A DNA stretch of 23,033 bases. Origin: a virus. The notes beneath the pieces were generated by a model, which saw nothing but the letters and a program-made list of their open reading frames with translations, was not told where the DNA came from and ran no database searches. Made by a program: the position numbers and the translations under genes. Position 1 is the first letter of the stretch; every line of letters starts with the position of its first letter. The stretch spans positions 35,561-58,593 of IMG/VR virus record IMGVR_UViG_3300030328_002821. The stretch is one strand, 5' to 3'. Positions 1 through 6,825 of the stretch are shown one piece after another.

Positions 1-1
1 A

Positions 2-169
2 GATGCAGTAAAAGCATATCGTGATTATTACCTAAATGAGAAATATACTTTCGCAACGTGGAAAACTAACGTGCCTGAATGGTGGCCTGATAACCATTAC
101 AATGATATGATAAACTTAAGAAAGAAACAGTTTCTAGATAAAATGAGGAGAAATAAATATGCCGTATAA
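2..169 (+). CDS. 3' end of a truncated unknown gene
   Basis: An open frame runs from the left edge of the window to a TAA at 167-169 and encodes the last 55 residues of a protein that begins outside the window. The visible part is rich in Trp, Tyr and Asn, with a WWPDN stretch, and ends in a basic segment (KMRRNK). I do not recognise it. It overlaps the start of the next gene by 11 bases, matching the tight packing seen throughout. Without the N-terminus no family can be proposed. Confidence 0.6.
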   Translation, partial: DAVKAYRDYYLNEKYTFATWKTNVPEWWPDNHYNDMINLRKKQFLDKMRRNKYAV

Positions 170-677
170 TAATTGTCAAAAAATAATGGAAGATGGATAT
201 AGATGCAATAAACAGTTTAGAGTGCCTTCACATAAGTGGCAGATGAAGTTCTGTCCTGAGTGTGAAACTAATGTTAAGCACAAAGGTAACAGAATGTCTG
301 CATTAGCAAGTGATATAAAAATCAAAGACTATCTATTGAGTTTGATGGAAGAATATCCTAGTGTTAAAGATATAGTTCCTAGCCAAACTCAGATAGATGA
401 AATACGCAAAGTATTGCAGAGTTTTAGTGATGAGATGGATAGGATGAGACTTAAACGTGGAGAAATTGATAGAGTACTTAGTGCAAATAAAACTCATGTA
501 TCTAAGAAATTAAATGAATATAATAATTTGTTTAATGAAGAATTAAATAATATACGAAAGGGATTGAATGAGTTAACTCAACCTGAGTCGGAAAAATTAC
601 AGAAACATATGCTTACTTTACATAATAGAGTCTCTAAATTAGAGAAAAGAATTTCTGAATTAGAAGGTGATTACTAA
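159..677 (+). CDS. Zinc-knuckle plus coiled-coil protein, unknown function
   Basis: This 172-residue protein has four cysteines near its N-terminus (C6, C16, C32, C35; the last two form CPEC), consistent with one zinc-binding knuckle. From about residue 75 to the end it is a highly charged helical region with heptad-like spacing, ending in a KLEKRISELE segment, so a coiled coil is likely. The ATG at 159 is preceded by GAGGAG (144-149), a good Shine-Dalgarno. The zinc head on a coiled-coil stalk suggests an oligomeric nucleic-acid or protein adaptor, but that is inference; no family is recognised. Its stop codon shares a base with the next ATG (TAATG). Confidence 0.75.
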   Translation: MPYNNCQKIMEDGYRCNKQFRVPSHKWQMKFCPECETNVKHKGNRMSALASDIKIKDYLLSLMEEYPSVKDIVPSQTQIDEIRKVLQSFSDEMDRMRLKRGEIDRVLSANKTHVSKKLNEYNNLFNEELNNIRKGLNELTQPESEKLQKHMLTLHNRVSKLEKRISELEGDY

Positions 678-808
678 TGCCGGAGTGTCAAGAATGTTAT
701 GATACCGGAATGGTTGTAAAGCAGAATAGTATGGGAGAAAAGGATATAGAAATGTGTCTTTGTAAAGCATACGCATCGGAGTGGTTGATTAGATATGGAA
801 TTAAATGA
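677..808 (+). CDS. 43-residue zinc-knuckle microprotein
   Basis: The short frame begins at an ATG overlapping the previous stop (TAATG) and ends at a TGA inside the next gene, which starts at 795. The 43-residue product has C4 and C7 (CQEC) and C27 and C29 (CLC), a possible single zinc site. It matches the many small cysteine-pair proteins nearby. Translational coupling on both sides supports it being real. The function is unknown. Confidence 0.6.
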   Translation: MPECQECYDTGMVVKQNSMGEKDIEMCLCKAYASEWLIRYGIK

Positions 809-1067
809 TATTAAGAATTTTGAGATGATGAAACACCATTATAATCAAATGATAGAGTTTTATGAGAAAATGCCTTACTTAGTAAGTAATGTTCATAGAA
901 CTTTAATTGAAGATGCAATGACTACCATAGCAGCAGTTATGGAAGGAGTCACGGCACAATTACTAGAAATTATTGATGATGATTCAATAGTATTAGATGT
1001 AAAAAATAAAATGGAAGATGAGATAAATGACGAAAATGATATGTTTAAAAAAAGGAACGGAGAGTGA
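795..1067 (+). CDS. Small acidic helical protein, unknown
   Basis: This 90-residue protein is predicted to be mostly helical, with a Met- and Tyr-rich first half and a very acidic C-terminal third (DDDS, EDEINDEND). It has no cysteine pairs and no membrane segment. It starts inside the preceding microprotein gene (14-base overlap), so it is probably translated by coupling. I do not recognise a family. A 101-residue frame on the opposite strand over the same bases is a shadow of this gene. Confidence 0.65.
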   Translation: MELNDIKNFEMMKHHYNQMIEFYEKMPYLVSNVHRTLIEDAMTTIAAVMEGVTAQLLEIIDDDSIVLDVKNKMEDEINDENDMFKKRNGE

Positions 1068-1073
1068 AAACTG

Positions 1074-1139
1074 ATGGAGTTCATTTTAATCATGTTAGTA
1101 GTATTTATTAGTTTGAGATTATTGGGGTTTAAGATATGA
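1074..1139 (+). CDS. 21-residue hydrophobic membrane peptide
   Basis: A 21-codon frame encodes MEFILIMLVVFISLRLLGFKI, almost entirely hydrophobic and long enough for one membrane helix. A GGAGAGTGA stretch just upstream (about 1060-1068) provides a Shine-Dalgarno, and its stop overlaps the next ATG (ATATGAG). Small single-span peptides of this kind are common in viruses. No function can be assigned, and the small size makes the call uncertain. Confidence 0.45.
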   Translation: MEFILIMLVVFISLRLLGFKI

Positions 1140-1249
1140 GTATCATGGTTAGAAGATGTTCTGATTGTGGAAAAAACAAGAGGATTTGGTACACACATAA
1201 CGGTAGGTTTTGTAAAGTGTGCTATGAAAAAATGAAAGGAGAAGAATAA
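1136..1249 (+). CDS. 37-residue zinc-ribbon microprotein
   Basis: The product has two CxxC pairs, C8-C11 and C26-C29, with 14 residues between them: the minimal layout of a zinc ribbon. It is basic and ends in a Glu-rich tail (KGEE) whose codons (GGAGAAGAA) double as a purine-rich ribosome-binding site for the gene at 1251. The start overlaps the previous stop by four bases. The exact function is unknown. Short zinc ribbons of this type usually bind nucleic acid or protein. Confidence 0.6.
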   Translation: MSIMVRRCSDCGKNKRIWYTHNGRFCKVCYEKMKGEE

Positions 1250-1250
1250 T

Positions 1251-1391
1251 ATGAAATTAGTATGTAAAGGGTGTCTCTACGTTATGGAACACCACAAGAG
1301 TAGAATAAGTAACAAATGGCTTTGTAATAGGTGTAACAAGCCATTTATACCGGAAGGTAATACACCGATAATAGAAATAGGAGAGAAATAA
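1251..1391 (+). CDS. 46-residue zinc-ribbon microprotein
   Basis: The protein has C5-C8 (CKGC) and C25-C28 (CNRC), a two-knuckle zinc ribbon, followed by a short tail ending in IEIGEK. The ATG lies one base after the previous stop and is preceded by GGAGAAGAA. It resembles the gene just upstream in layout but not closely in sequence, so old duplication followed by divergence is possible but not shown. The role is unknown. Confidence 0.6.
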   Translation: MKLVCKGCLYVMEHHKSRISNKWLCNRCNKPFIPEGNTPIIEIGEK

Positions 1392-1393
1392 AA

Positions 1394-1585
1394 ATGAAAA
1401 CAACAATGAAAACAACAACAGGACAAACAACAATAGATTGGTCAGAAGTTTGTGCAGTAACAGTCTGCCGAGTTTGGTCAACTGAATTTGAGATGATGAT
1501 AGAAGAATATCATGTACATCTTAAATCAGGCACGATATTTGTAACAAATGATGCAAAAATCAAAACAGTAGGTTGGTGGGCTTAG
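1394..1585 (+). CDS. Small beta-rich protein, unknown
   Basis: This 63-residue protein has a Thr/Lys-rich N-terminus (MKTTMKTTT) followed by alternating hydrophobic residues, as in a small beta-sheet domain (AVTVCRVW, YHVHLKSGTIFV). AGGAGAG about eight bases upstream is a strong Shine-Dalgarno. The pattern is reminiscent of small PH-like or SH3-like barrels, but I cannot place it in a family. Confidence 0.6.
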   Translation: MKTTMKTTTGQTTIDWSEVCAVTVCRVWSTEFEMMIEEYHVHLKSGTIFVTNDAKIKTVGWWA

Positions 1586-1933
1586 ATGAATGATTTGTAT
1601 GCAACGGATGGCTTTGGAGACTATAAAATAGGTCTTCATTATATAGAGTTAGGAGATGGTTCTTTAATGGATATTAGAGCATATGGTAGCAGTACAGAAA
1701 TGTTGGCAGAAGAGGCTCAGAAAAGCATCAAGCGAGCAATTAGAATAAATGCAATGAAGAGTTATTTCAAGTGCGGCTGCTGTGGTAAAAAGGCTAAAGT
1801 GTCTCGACCTAGAATTGGTGCTAAGGCTCAATTCAATCAAGCAAATCCTAGTTTCCCATTATACGATAGCCCAATTTGTGATGATTGTCATTATGAAAAT
1901 ATGTTGGGTTTAGCATTTGAGGTGAAACAATGA
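1586..1933 (+). CDS. Zinc-binding protein, unknown function
   Basis: This 115-residue protein has a C-terminal zinc site formed by CxxC pairs C63-C66 and C98-C101, with C65 also nearby, separated by about 31 residues in a treble-clef or ribbon-like layout. The N-terminal half looks like a small alpha/beta unit. The ATG directly follows the previous stop, and GGTGGG upstream may act as ribosome-binding site. A nucleic-acid-binding role is plausible but unproven. Confidence 0.7.
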   Translation: MNDLYATDGFGDYKIGLHYIELGDGSLMDIRAYGSSTEMLAEEAQKSIKRAIRINAMKSYFKCGCCGKKAKVSRPRIGAKAQFNQANPSFPLYDSPICDDCHYENMLGLAFEVKQ

Positions 1934-2184
1934 GAGAATTTGAAATGGAAATAGAAACTAAATTAATTAATGATGTTGATTTACCACCATTAATTGTTAA
2001 GATGGATGATAGAGATTATCCTAAAATTATAATCAATACCGCACACAAAACTTGGTTAATGCTGTATCGAAAAGAGATAGCAGGTTGTGCAGAACATCTG
2101 TTCAAACAATTAGATAGAATATTGACAGCACATCTTCAAGAACAGCGTTCATTTGAAAGAATGGAAGATGAAGAAAATGTCTGA
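1930..2184 (+). CDS. Small acidic protein, unknown
   Basis: This 84-residue protein starts at an ATGA overlap with the previous stop and has a good Shine-Dalgarno (GAGGTGA). The first half is beta-like with two proline-containing turns, the second half helical (EHLFKQLDRILTAHLQ). It ends in an acidic tail whose codons overlap the start region of the next gene. No cysteines are paired and no domain is recognised. Confidence 0.65.
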   Translation: MREFEMEIETKLINDVDLPPLIVKMDDRDYPKIIINTAHKTWLMLYRKEIAGCAEHLFKQLDRILTAHLQEQRSFERMEDEENV

Positions 2185-2746
2185 TGATAGTTTTCTGTTG
2201 GAATTGAAAGATGCATCTAAAATAGATGGTAAAGTAAACTATAAAATATTAAGGGAAACTTATTATCTATCAATTAAAGCAGGTCTGACTGACGCATTAT
2301 GTATGTTTTGTCATGTACCTATTGACAACGAAGAAGAGACAATAAAATTTTCTAATATTAAATTATATTGTTCTGACAAATGTAAAGAAGAAATGAAGGC
2401 AAGTCTTAAGCCTGAAATTGATATGAGAAAACATTGTGTGCATTGTGGTGTAGTTTTCTATGCACAAAATAAACATCAACTCGCAAGAAAACAGTATTGT
2501 AGAAGACAATGTTCAGAGGAAGCACACAACAAAAGGAAACTTATTGATAGAATGAAAGGTTATCAGAACTTTAATTCTATTAGAGATAGAGTAGAGAGAA
2601 ATATGAAAACTTGGAAACAAGGTAAAGGTATAGAGTGTCTAGAATGTGGCAAGTTGTTTATTGGTAAGAGTCATAAGAAGTTTTGTTGTGACCAACCTTG
2701 CGGCCAAACATATAGAAGAAGACAAAAGAAAAATGGATTGAGATAA
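2177..2746 (+). CDS. Triple zinc-finger protein
   Basis: This 189-residue protein carries three similar zinc modules: C42-C45 with C65-C69, C87-C90 with C108-C112, and C154-C157 with C170/C171 and C175. Each has the form CxxC, then about 17-20 residues, then a YC/FC aromatic-cysteine and a final Cys. The layout resembles tandem treble-clef fingers of the FCS/MYM or DUF2116 kind. The second and third are followed by strongly basic runs (HNKRK, RRRQKK), which suggests binding to DNA, RNA or structural proteins. An upstream TTG at 2153 is in frame, but the ATG at 2177 is better placed after GGAAGATGAAGAAA. It overlaps the previous gene by eight bases. Function unknown. Confidence 0.75.
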   Translation: MSDDSFLLELKDASKIDGKVNYKILRETYYLSIKAGLTDALCMFCHVPIDNEEETIKFSNIKLYCSDKCKEEMKASLKPEIDMRKHCVHCGVVFYAQNKHQLARKQYCRRQCSEEAHNKRKLIDRMKGYQNFNSIRDRVERNMKTWKQGKGIECLECGKLFIGKSHKKFCCDQPCGQTYRRRQKKNGLR

Positions 2747-3922
2747 ATGATAGAAGAAGAATACAAATATAAAAGAGAATTAGGTGACGGTAAGTGGGAT
2801 AAGATTCTGAAAAGAAAGTTAACAGAATTATCGGTATCAGATGATTATAATGAAGCAAAACATGAATGGATAGCAACAGGTAATTGTTGGTGGAGTGGTT
2901 TGAGTGAGATGCCTGAATGGGTTACTACTCATCCACGCAAATGTTTATGTTCACATAATATAGTTTATCACTTTGAGATATTAAATACTGAAAATGGTAT
3001 TAGAGAGTGTGTTGGTTCAGACCACATTAACTCTTATTTAATTCTTAGAGCGATTAATGAAGAAACAGGAACTAATATTGATGCCATTACTGAACAGATG
3101 ATAGAGGAATGGATTAATGTAAGAGTTGAGGGTATGAAGAAAACCGCATGGTGGCATACTCATGGTGAATCATTTAAAATGATGTTCGATACAGTTAAGG
3201 ATTTAGATTTGAGGGTTAATGTTCGTAAGATTGGTAAATACTATTCTTCTGAATATAAGCAGTATTTAGATAATACACAAATAAGAAAATCAAGTAAGGG
3301 GATTTATGGTTCACCTCAGTATAAGATGGCTAGTATTGTTTGGAGATGGAATCATCCTAATAATCCTAAAAGACAATCTGAAACAAGAGGTTATCCTACT
3401 GAGAAGTTAATGAATGATGTAACATTATTTTATGCTATGTTTGAAATGCATAAAGCATTAACAGACGCAGAAGATAAAAAATTAGCAGAACGTCTTAAGG
3501 AAGTTGAAAACGAAAGAGATGAGTTTAAATTAAGGCAAGAAAGGATTAGAGAAATAGAAAGGAATAAAATGATTGCTTCTAATATAGAAGAGAATCAGGA
3601 AGATGGTGATTTTGAGGAAAGATGTGCTTATTTTGGAATAAGAACCTTTTCAGAACAAGACGCTGTTAATAGTTGGGAACGTAAGTTCTTAAGTGATATT
3701 CGTGATTGGTTATTGTCGGGCAAGACTCCAACCGAGGCACAGAAAAATTCGTTGCTTAAGATATTAAATAGAGAGAAAGGTGAGATTCAAATGGCTACTG
3801 AAAAACAATGTAATTATTTGAGAAATCTTGGATACGAAGGTGACTATCTGAAACTAAGTAAGTCAGATGCGTCAGCAGAAATATCTAAATTATTAGAAGA
3901 AAGGAGGAAAGGATATGAGTAA
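2747..3922 (+). CDS. 391-residue zinc-binding protein with coiled coil
   Basis: Residues 66-94 contain CLCSH, then a beta-like stretch, an N-G turn and VGSDHI. This resembles the small viral and phage module CxCGxxI...N...VGSxCI, except that the usual last Cys is His (H93) and the Gly is Ser. C47 may also contribute. Residues about 235-290 are charged and helical, likely a coiled coil. The C-terminal region (about 325-391) has two TxxQ-type helical units, TPTEAQKNSLLKIL and ATEKQCNYLRNLGY, of the kind found at the ends of several phage and plasmid proteins. I infer a multidomain DNA- or protein-binding protein. It follows the previous stop directly and overlaps the next microprotein by eight bases. 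Confidence 0.7.
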   Translation: MIEEEYKYKRELGDGKWDKILKRKLTELSVSDDYNEAKHEWIATGNCWWSGLSEMPEWVTTHPRKCLCSHNIVYHFEILNTENGIRECVGSDHINSYLILRAINEETGTNIDAITEQMIEEWINVRVEGMKKTAWWHTHGESFKMMFDTVKDLDLRVNVRKIGKYYSSEYKQYLDNTQIRKSSKGIYGSPQYKMASIVWRWNHPNNPKRQSETRGYPTEKLMNDVTLFYAMFEMHKALTDAEDKKLAERLKEVENERDEFKLRQERIREIERNKMIASNIEENQEDGDFEERCAYFGIRTFSEQDAVNSWERKFLSDIRDWLLSGKTPTEAQKNSLLKILNREKGEIQMATEKQCNYLRNLGYEGDYLKLSKSDASAEISKLLEERRKGYE

Positions 3923-4004
3923 GTTAGGAACATTAGCGAGATTCGCAGTAGGTGTAGTAGTGGTATCAACATTATGGCCTATTGGATTATTCGGAGATGA
4001 GTAA
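3915..4004 (+). CDS. 29-residue single-span membrane peptide
   Basis: The frame starts at an ATG with a near-perfect Shine-Dalgarno, AGGAGGAAAGG, embedded in the last codons of the preceding gene. The product MSKLGTLARFAVGVVVVSTL continues with a short hydrophobic stretch and ends GDE. It has a basic N-terminus and one hydrophobic segment (about residues 10-26), so it is probably a small membrane protein. The strong ribosome-binding site is the main reason to call it. No function is known. Confidence 0.55.
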   Translation: MSKLGTLARFAVGVVVVSTLWPIGLFGDE

Positions 4005-4005
4005 A

Positions 4006-4212
4006 ATGAGTAAAAAGAAAGTAAATAAAAAAGAAGAAGTAATGGAAGATGTAGTAGCGACAGTTGATGATTATATACAAGAGTTAAGCAAGGCTCAAAA
4101 TATAATCAATCAATTAGTTACTGAGTTGAACAACCATAAGGCATTATGTGTTCAATATGAGAATACAATTAACGCCTTAACAGGGCGTTTATTAGAGGGA
4201 AGGTCGCAATAA
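4006..4212 (+). CDS. Small coiled-coil protein
   Basis: This 68-residue protein has a lysine-rich start (MSKKKVNKKEE) followed by an amphipathic helix with heptad-like hydrophobics (IQELSKAQNIINQLVTELNN), so a coiled coil is likely. In-frame ATG at 3997 and TTG at 3982 lie upstream inside the previous gene. The ATG at 4006 has GGAGATGAG at a suitable distance and gives minimal overlap. No family is recognised. Confidence 0.65.
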   Translation: MSKKKVNKKEEVMEDVVATVDDYIQELSKAQNIINQLVTELNNHKALCVQYENTINALTGRLLEGRSQ

Positions 4213-4260
4213 TTATAGACCTTAAAAAATGTAGAGAAAATACGAGGAAAAGTGAGAAAT

Positions 4261-4467
4261 ATGAAATTGATAATAGGAAATGAAACAGGCCATACGGTCT
4301 TTGAAAATATAGAAGCAAGTGAAGTAGTTGACCAAATTAACGACCACCCATCTCATTGGGTTTATCTTAATGGTTTACAAGTAACTAGAGAGCAGGTAAC
4401 TGTAACTGATTGGGATTCAGTAACAGAGGTTAAACTCCTACCCGGAATGCAGGGAGGACTGCAATAA
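4261..4467 (+). CDS. Ubiquitin-like (MoaD/ThiS-type beta-grasp) protein
   Basis: This 68-residue protein has the layout of a MoaD/ThiS-class ubiquitin-like protein: a first beta-hairpin (about 2-17), one helix (about 19-30, EASEVVDQIN), a VYLNG strand (34-38) like the VxVNG of ThiS, and a final DSVTEVKLLP strand (52-61) corresponding to the GDxVxxxPPxxGG end. It ends G65-G66-L67-Q68. In such proteins the Gly-Gly carboxylate is adenylated by an E1-like enzyme for conjugation or sulfur transfer. Here two extra residues would first need removal, a job commonly done by JAMM proteases. An E1-like gene (9748) and a JAMM gene (11180) lie downstream. The ATG at 4261 is preferred to the GTG at 4252. 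The fold is inferred from pattern, not from a search. The next feature is a hairpin-rich gap. Confidence 0.6.
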   Translation: MKLIIGNETGHTVFENIEASEVVDQINDHPSHWVYLNGLQVTREQVTVTDWDSVTEVKLLPGMQGGLQ

Positions 4468-4483
4468 ATACCTAGGGGTATTT
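4466..4483 (+). terminator. Hairpin 1 after the ubiquitin-like gene
   Basis: A perfect 7-base inverted repeat, AAATACC / GGTATTT with loop TAGG, begins at the stop codon of the ubiquitin-like gene. It is followed by AATCTCT rather than a long T-run, so it is not a classic intrinsic terminator. It could be a 3'-end processing or stability element. The right arm also contains TATTTAAT (4479-4486), which could serve as a TATA-like element. Confidence 0.4.
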
Positions 4484-4486
4484 AAT

Positions 4487-4551
4487 CTCTATATGAGGCG
4501 GTAGCACATCCCTCTAATTATTGTGCTACCCCTCAAAAACTCTTTATGAGG
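4487..4551 (+). repeat. 12-base direct repeat flanking hairpin 2
   Basis: CTCTATATGAGG (4487-4498) and CTCTTTATGAGG (4540-4551) match at 11 of 12 positions and lie on either side of the large hairpin. The second copy supplies GAGG, the likely Shine-Dalgarno of the gene starting at 4559; the first copy supplies GAGG used in the hairpin stem. This arrangement lets the same CCTC (4531-4534) pair with either copy. Confidence 0.5.
4495..4534 (+). promoter_or_regulatory. Large hairpin, possible RNA switch before the 4559-nrdJ genes
   Basis: GGTAGCACA (4500-4508) and TGTGCTACC (4522-4530) form a perfect 9-base stem around a 13-base loop. GAGG (4495-4498) and CCTC (4531-4534) extend it by four pairs past one bulged C (4499). 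An alternative pairing, CCTCA (4531-4535) with TGAGG (4547-4551), would hide the ribosome-binding site of the gene at 4559. It sits in the longest non-coding gap of the window (4468-4558). It may be an attenuator, terminator, processing site or small RNA; sequence alone does not decide. Confidence 0.5.
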
Positions 4552-4558
4552 AATTAAA

Positions 4559-4939
4559 ATGTTATGTGATTATGAAAATATATTACCTAATGAAATCTTA
4601 CCTGCTTTATTAAAGTCACAAGGTTGGTTATACCGTGATAGTAAGCAATATAAAGATTATACATTAATGAAACCCGACTTTTATCCTGTTGGATATGTTC
4701 TAGCAGTTAGTATGAAAGCGGTAATTGTTTGTGATGGGGAAACCCTAATCGAATATAAAGACAAATTATACACAGATGTGGAAGACATGATTTCAGAATA
4801 TGGAATTGATGTTATATCCACATTCCATTCTTGGAAATTTTTGGTAGAACGAGAGTGGGTTGTAAAGAAGAACGGTGAGTATGTACATTCCTTTTCTTCA
4901 TGCTACCAAATAGGAAAAAGAAGTAAATTAAGGTGTTAA
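4559..4939 (+). CDS. Unknown 126-residue protein upstream of nrdJ
   Basis: The protein has no signal peptide or membrane segment. It looks alpha/beta, with hydrophobic strands AVSMKAVIVCDG and ISTFHSWKFLV, and ends in a basic, cysteine-containing tail (GKRSKLRC). The ATG has GAGG seven bases upstream, inside the second copy of the 12-base repeat. The gene lies directly before the ribonucleotide reductase gene, so the two are probably co-transcribed and may share the hairpin region as leader. I do not recognise a family. Confidence 0.65.
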   Translation: MLCDYENILPNEILPALLKSQGWLYRDSKQYKDYTLMKPDFYPVGYVLAVSMKAVIVCDGETLIEYKDKLYTDVEDMISEYGIDVISTFHSWKFLVEREWVVKKNGEYVHSFSSCYQIGKRSKLRC

Positions 4940-4941
4940 AG

Positions 4942-6825
4942 ATGAAAGAAATGGAACTACAAAATAAAGTGCTGTCGGAATATAATGTATTTACGAAGTA
5001 CGCTAAATATAAGTCAGAAGAAAATAGAAGAGAATCTTGGGATGAGATTTGTGACAGAAATAAACAAATGCATCTTAAAAAATATGTTAATCTAGGTAAT
5101 TCTCAACTGATTGAAGAGATAGAAAATATATATGAGAACTATGTTAAAACTAGAAAGGTAGTTCCATCAATGAGGTCATTCCAATTTGCAGGTAAACCAA
5201 TAGAATTATCACCCAATAGATTATACAATTGTGCGTATATGCCAATAGACTCTTTAGAGTGTTTTTCTGAATCTATGTTTCTACTGTTAGGTGGTACAGG
5301 TGTAGGTTATTCTGTACAACGTCATCATGTAGAACAATTACCAACTATTAGAAAACCCAATCCTGATAAGTTTAGAAGAATATTAATTAATGATTCTATT
5401 GAAGGTTGGGCTGATGCAATTAAAGTTCTTTTTGAATCATATTTTGGTGCAAGAACATCATCACCAAGTTTTGACTATGATGATATTAGACCTAAAGGTT
5501 CACCGTTAAAAACTAGTGGTGGAAAAGCCCCCGGCCCTGCTCCATTAAAAATAGCATTAGTTAAAATTGAAACAATGTTATTGCAGAAACAAGAAGGAAG
5601 TCAATTGACTCCTTTAGAGTGTCATGATATATTATGTCATATTGCTCATGCTGTTTTATCAGGTGGTATTAGGCGAGCAGCATTAATATCTTTATTTAGT
5701 GCTGATGACAATGAGATGATTAATTGTAAAGCAGGTAAGTGGTATGAACAAAATCCACAAAGAGGTAGAGCGAATAACTCAGCATTCTTACTTAGACATA
5801 GAATAGAAAAAGGATTCTTTGAGGATTTATGGGAAAGAATTAGATTATCTAATTCAGGAGAACCGGGAATTTATTTCTCCCACGATAAAGATTGGGGTAC
5901 AAATCCCTGCTGCGAGATTGCGTTACGACCCTATCAATTCTGCAACTTGACGGAATGTAATGTTTCTGATGTAGTAGACCAAGATGATTTAGAAGAGAGA
6001 GTTAAAGCCGCTACTTTCTTAGGAACTTTGCAAGCAGGTTATACTGACTTCCATTACCTAAGAGAAGTATGGAAAAAGACAACAGAAAAAGATGCATTAT
6101 TAGGTGTGTCAATGACAGGTATAGGTAGTAATAAAGTAACATCTTTGGATATTGAACAAGCAGCAATTGTTGCAAAGAATGAAAATGAGAGAGTTGCTGA
6201 TTTACTTAATATAAATAAAGCAGCAAGAGTTACTTGTATTAAACCATCAGGTACGGCTAGTTGTGTATTAGGAACTTCATCAGGTATTCATCCTTGGTAT
6301 GCTCCATTCTATAATAGAAGAGTTAGAGTGAATAAGGTAGAACCTGTATATCAATATCTATTAAATAAAGTTCCTGAACTAATTGAAGATGACTACTTTA
6401 GTGCTACCGAAGCAGTATTCTCTATACCACAAAAAGCACCTAAAGGTGATGTAATAACTAGACATGAATCCGCTATTGATATGTTAGAACGTGTAAAGCG
6501 TTTCTCTGTTGGTTGGGTTCAGCGTGGTCATAGAGATGGATTAAACACTCACAATGTATCTGCAACAGTTCAAATTCGTGAAGATGAGTGGGAAGGTGTT
6601 GGTGAATGGATGTGGTTAAATAGACATTATTACAATGGTCTAGCAGTTTTACCATATGATACAGGTTCTTATAAACAAGCACCATTTGAAGAAATATCTG
6701 AAAGTGAATACAATGGAATGTATGATAAACTTTCTGATTTAGATTTTAAAGAAGTTAAAGAATATGAAGACTATACCGATTTACAAGGAGAAGTTGCCTG
6801 TGCAGGTGGAGTTTGCGAAATATGA
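4942..6825 (+). CDS. nrdJ: Class II (adenosylcobalamin-dependent) ribonucleotide reductase
   Basis: This enzyme reduces ribonucleotides to deoxyribonucleotides and would supply dNTPs for viral DNA synthesis. From the ATG at 4942 it is 627 residues, shorter than the roughly 740-residue Lactobacillus-type monomeric enzyme. Visible hallmarks are YNCAYMP with the first active-site Cys (residue 97), the glycine-rich GGTGVGYSVQ, LSGGIRRAAL, NPCCEI with the Asn-Cys-Glu radical site (usual form NPCGE), and a partner Cys 11 residues on (FCNLTE). Also present are KPSGTASCVLGTSSGIHPWY and a C-terminal ACAGGVCEI, the CxxxxC redox shuttle. The pattern is that of monomeric class II enzymes, which need no NrdB subunit and work with or without oxygen. 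A GTG at 4933 is in frame, but the ATG is better spaced after AAGG. Confidence 0.93.
   Translation: MKEMELQNKVLSEYNVFTKYAKYKSEENRRESWDEICDRNKQMHLKKYVNLGNSQLIEEIENIYENYVKTRKVVPSMRSFQFAGKPIELSPNRLYNCAYMPIDSLECFSESMFLLLGGTGVGYSVQRHHVEQLPTIRKPNPDKFRRILINDSIEGWADAIKVLFESYFGARTSSPSFDYDDIRPKGSPLKTSGGKAPGPAPLKIALVKIETMLLQKQEGSQLTPLECHDILCHIAHAVLSGGIRRAALISLFSADDNEMINCKAGKWYEQNPQRGRANNSAFLLRHRIEKGFFEDLWERIRLSNSGEPGIYFSHDKDWGTNPCCEIALRPYQFCNLTECNVSDVVDQDDLEERVKAATFLGTLQAGYTDFHYLREVWKKTTEKDALLGVSMTGIGSNKVTSLDIEQAAIVAKNENERVADLLNINKAARVTCIKPSGTASCVLGTSSGIHPWYAPFYNRRVRVNKVEPVYQYLLNKVPELIEDDYFSATEAVFSIPQKAPKGDVITRHESAIDMLERVKRFSVGWVQRGHRDGLNTHNVSATVQIREDEWEGVGEWMWLNRHYYNGLAVLPYDTGSYKQAPFEEISESEYNGMYDKLSDLDFKEVKEYEDYTDLQGEVACAGGVCEI

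Noticed and set aside
893-1198. Reverse-strand open frames (for example 893-1198, 1257-1481, 2658-2876, 15522-15818, 19561-19875)
   Set aside because: They lie antisense to convincing + strand genes, have Ser/Ile/Phe/Leu-rich compositions expected from reading purine-rich genes backwards, and lack plausible ribosome-binding sites or motifs.
3150-3170. HTHG in the 391-residue protein as a second JAMM site
   Set aside because: The His-x-His is present, but the Ser and Asp at the required downstream spacing are not.
4479-4486. TATTTAAT as an archaeal TATA promoter for the reductase genes
   Set aside because: It fits loosely, but it overlaps a hairpin arm, has no convincing BRE purine element upstream, and AT-rich DNA gives many such matches. 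Kept only as a remark.
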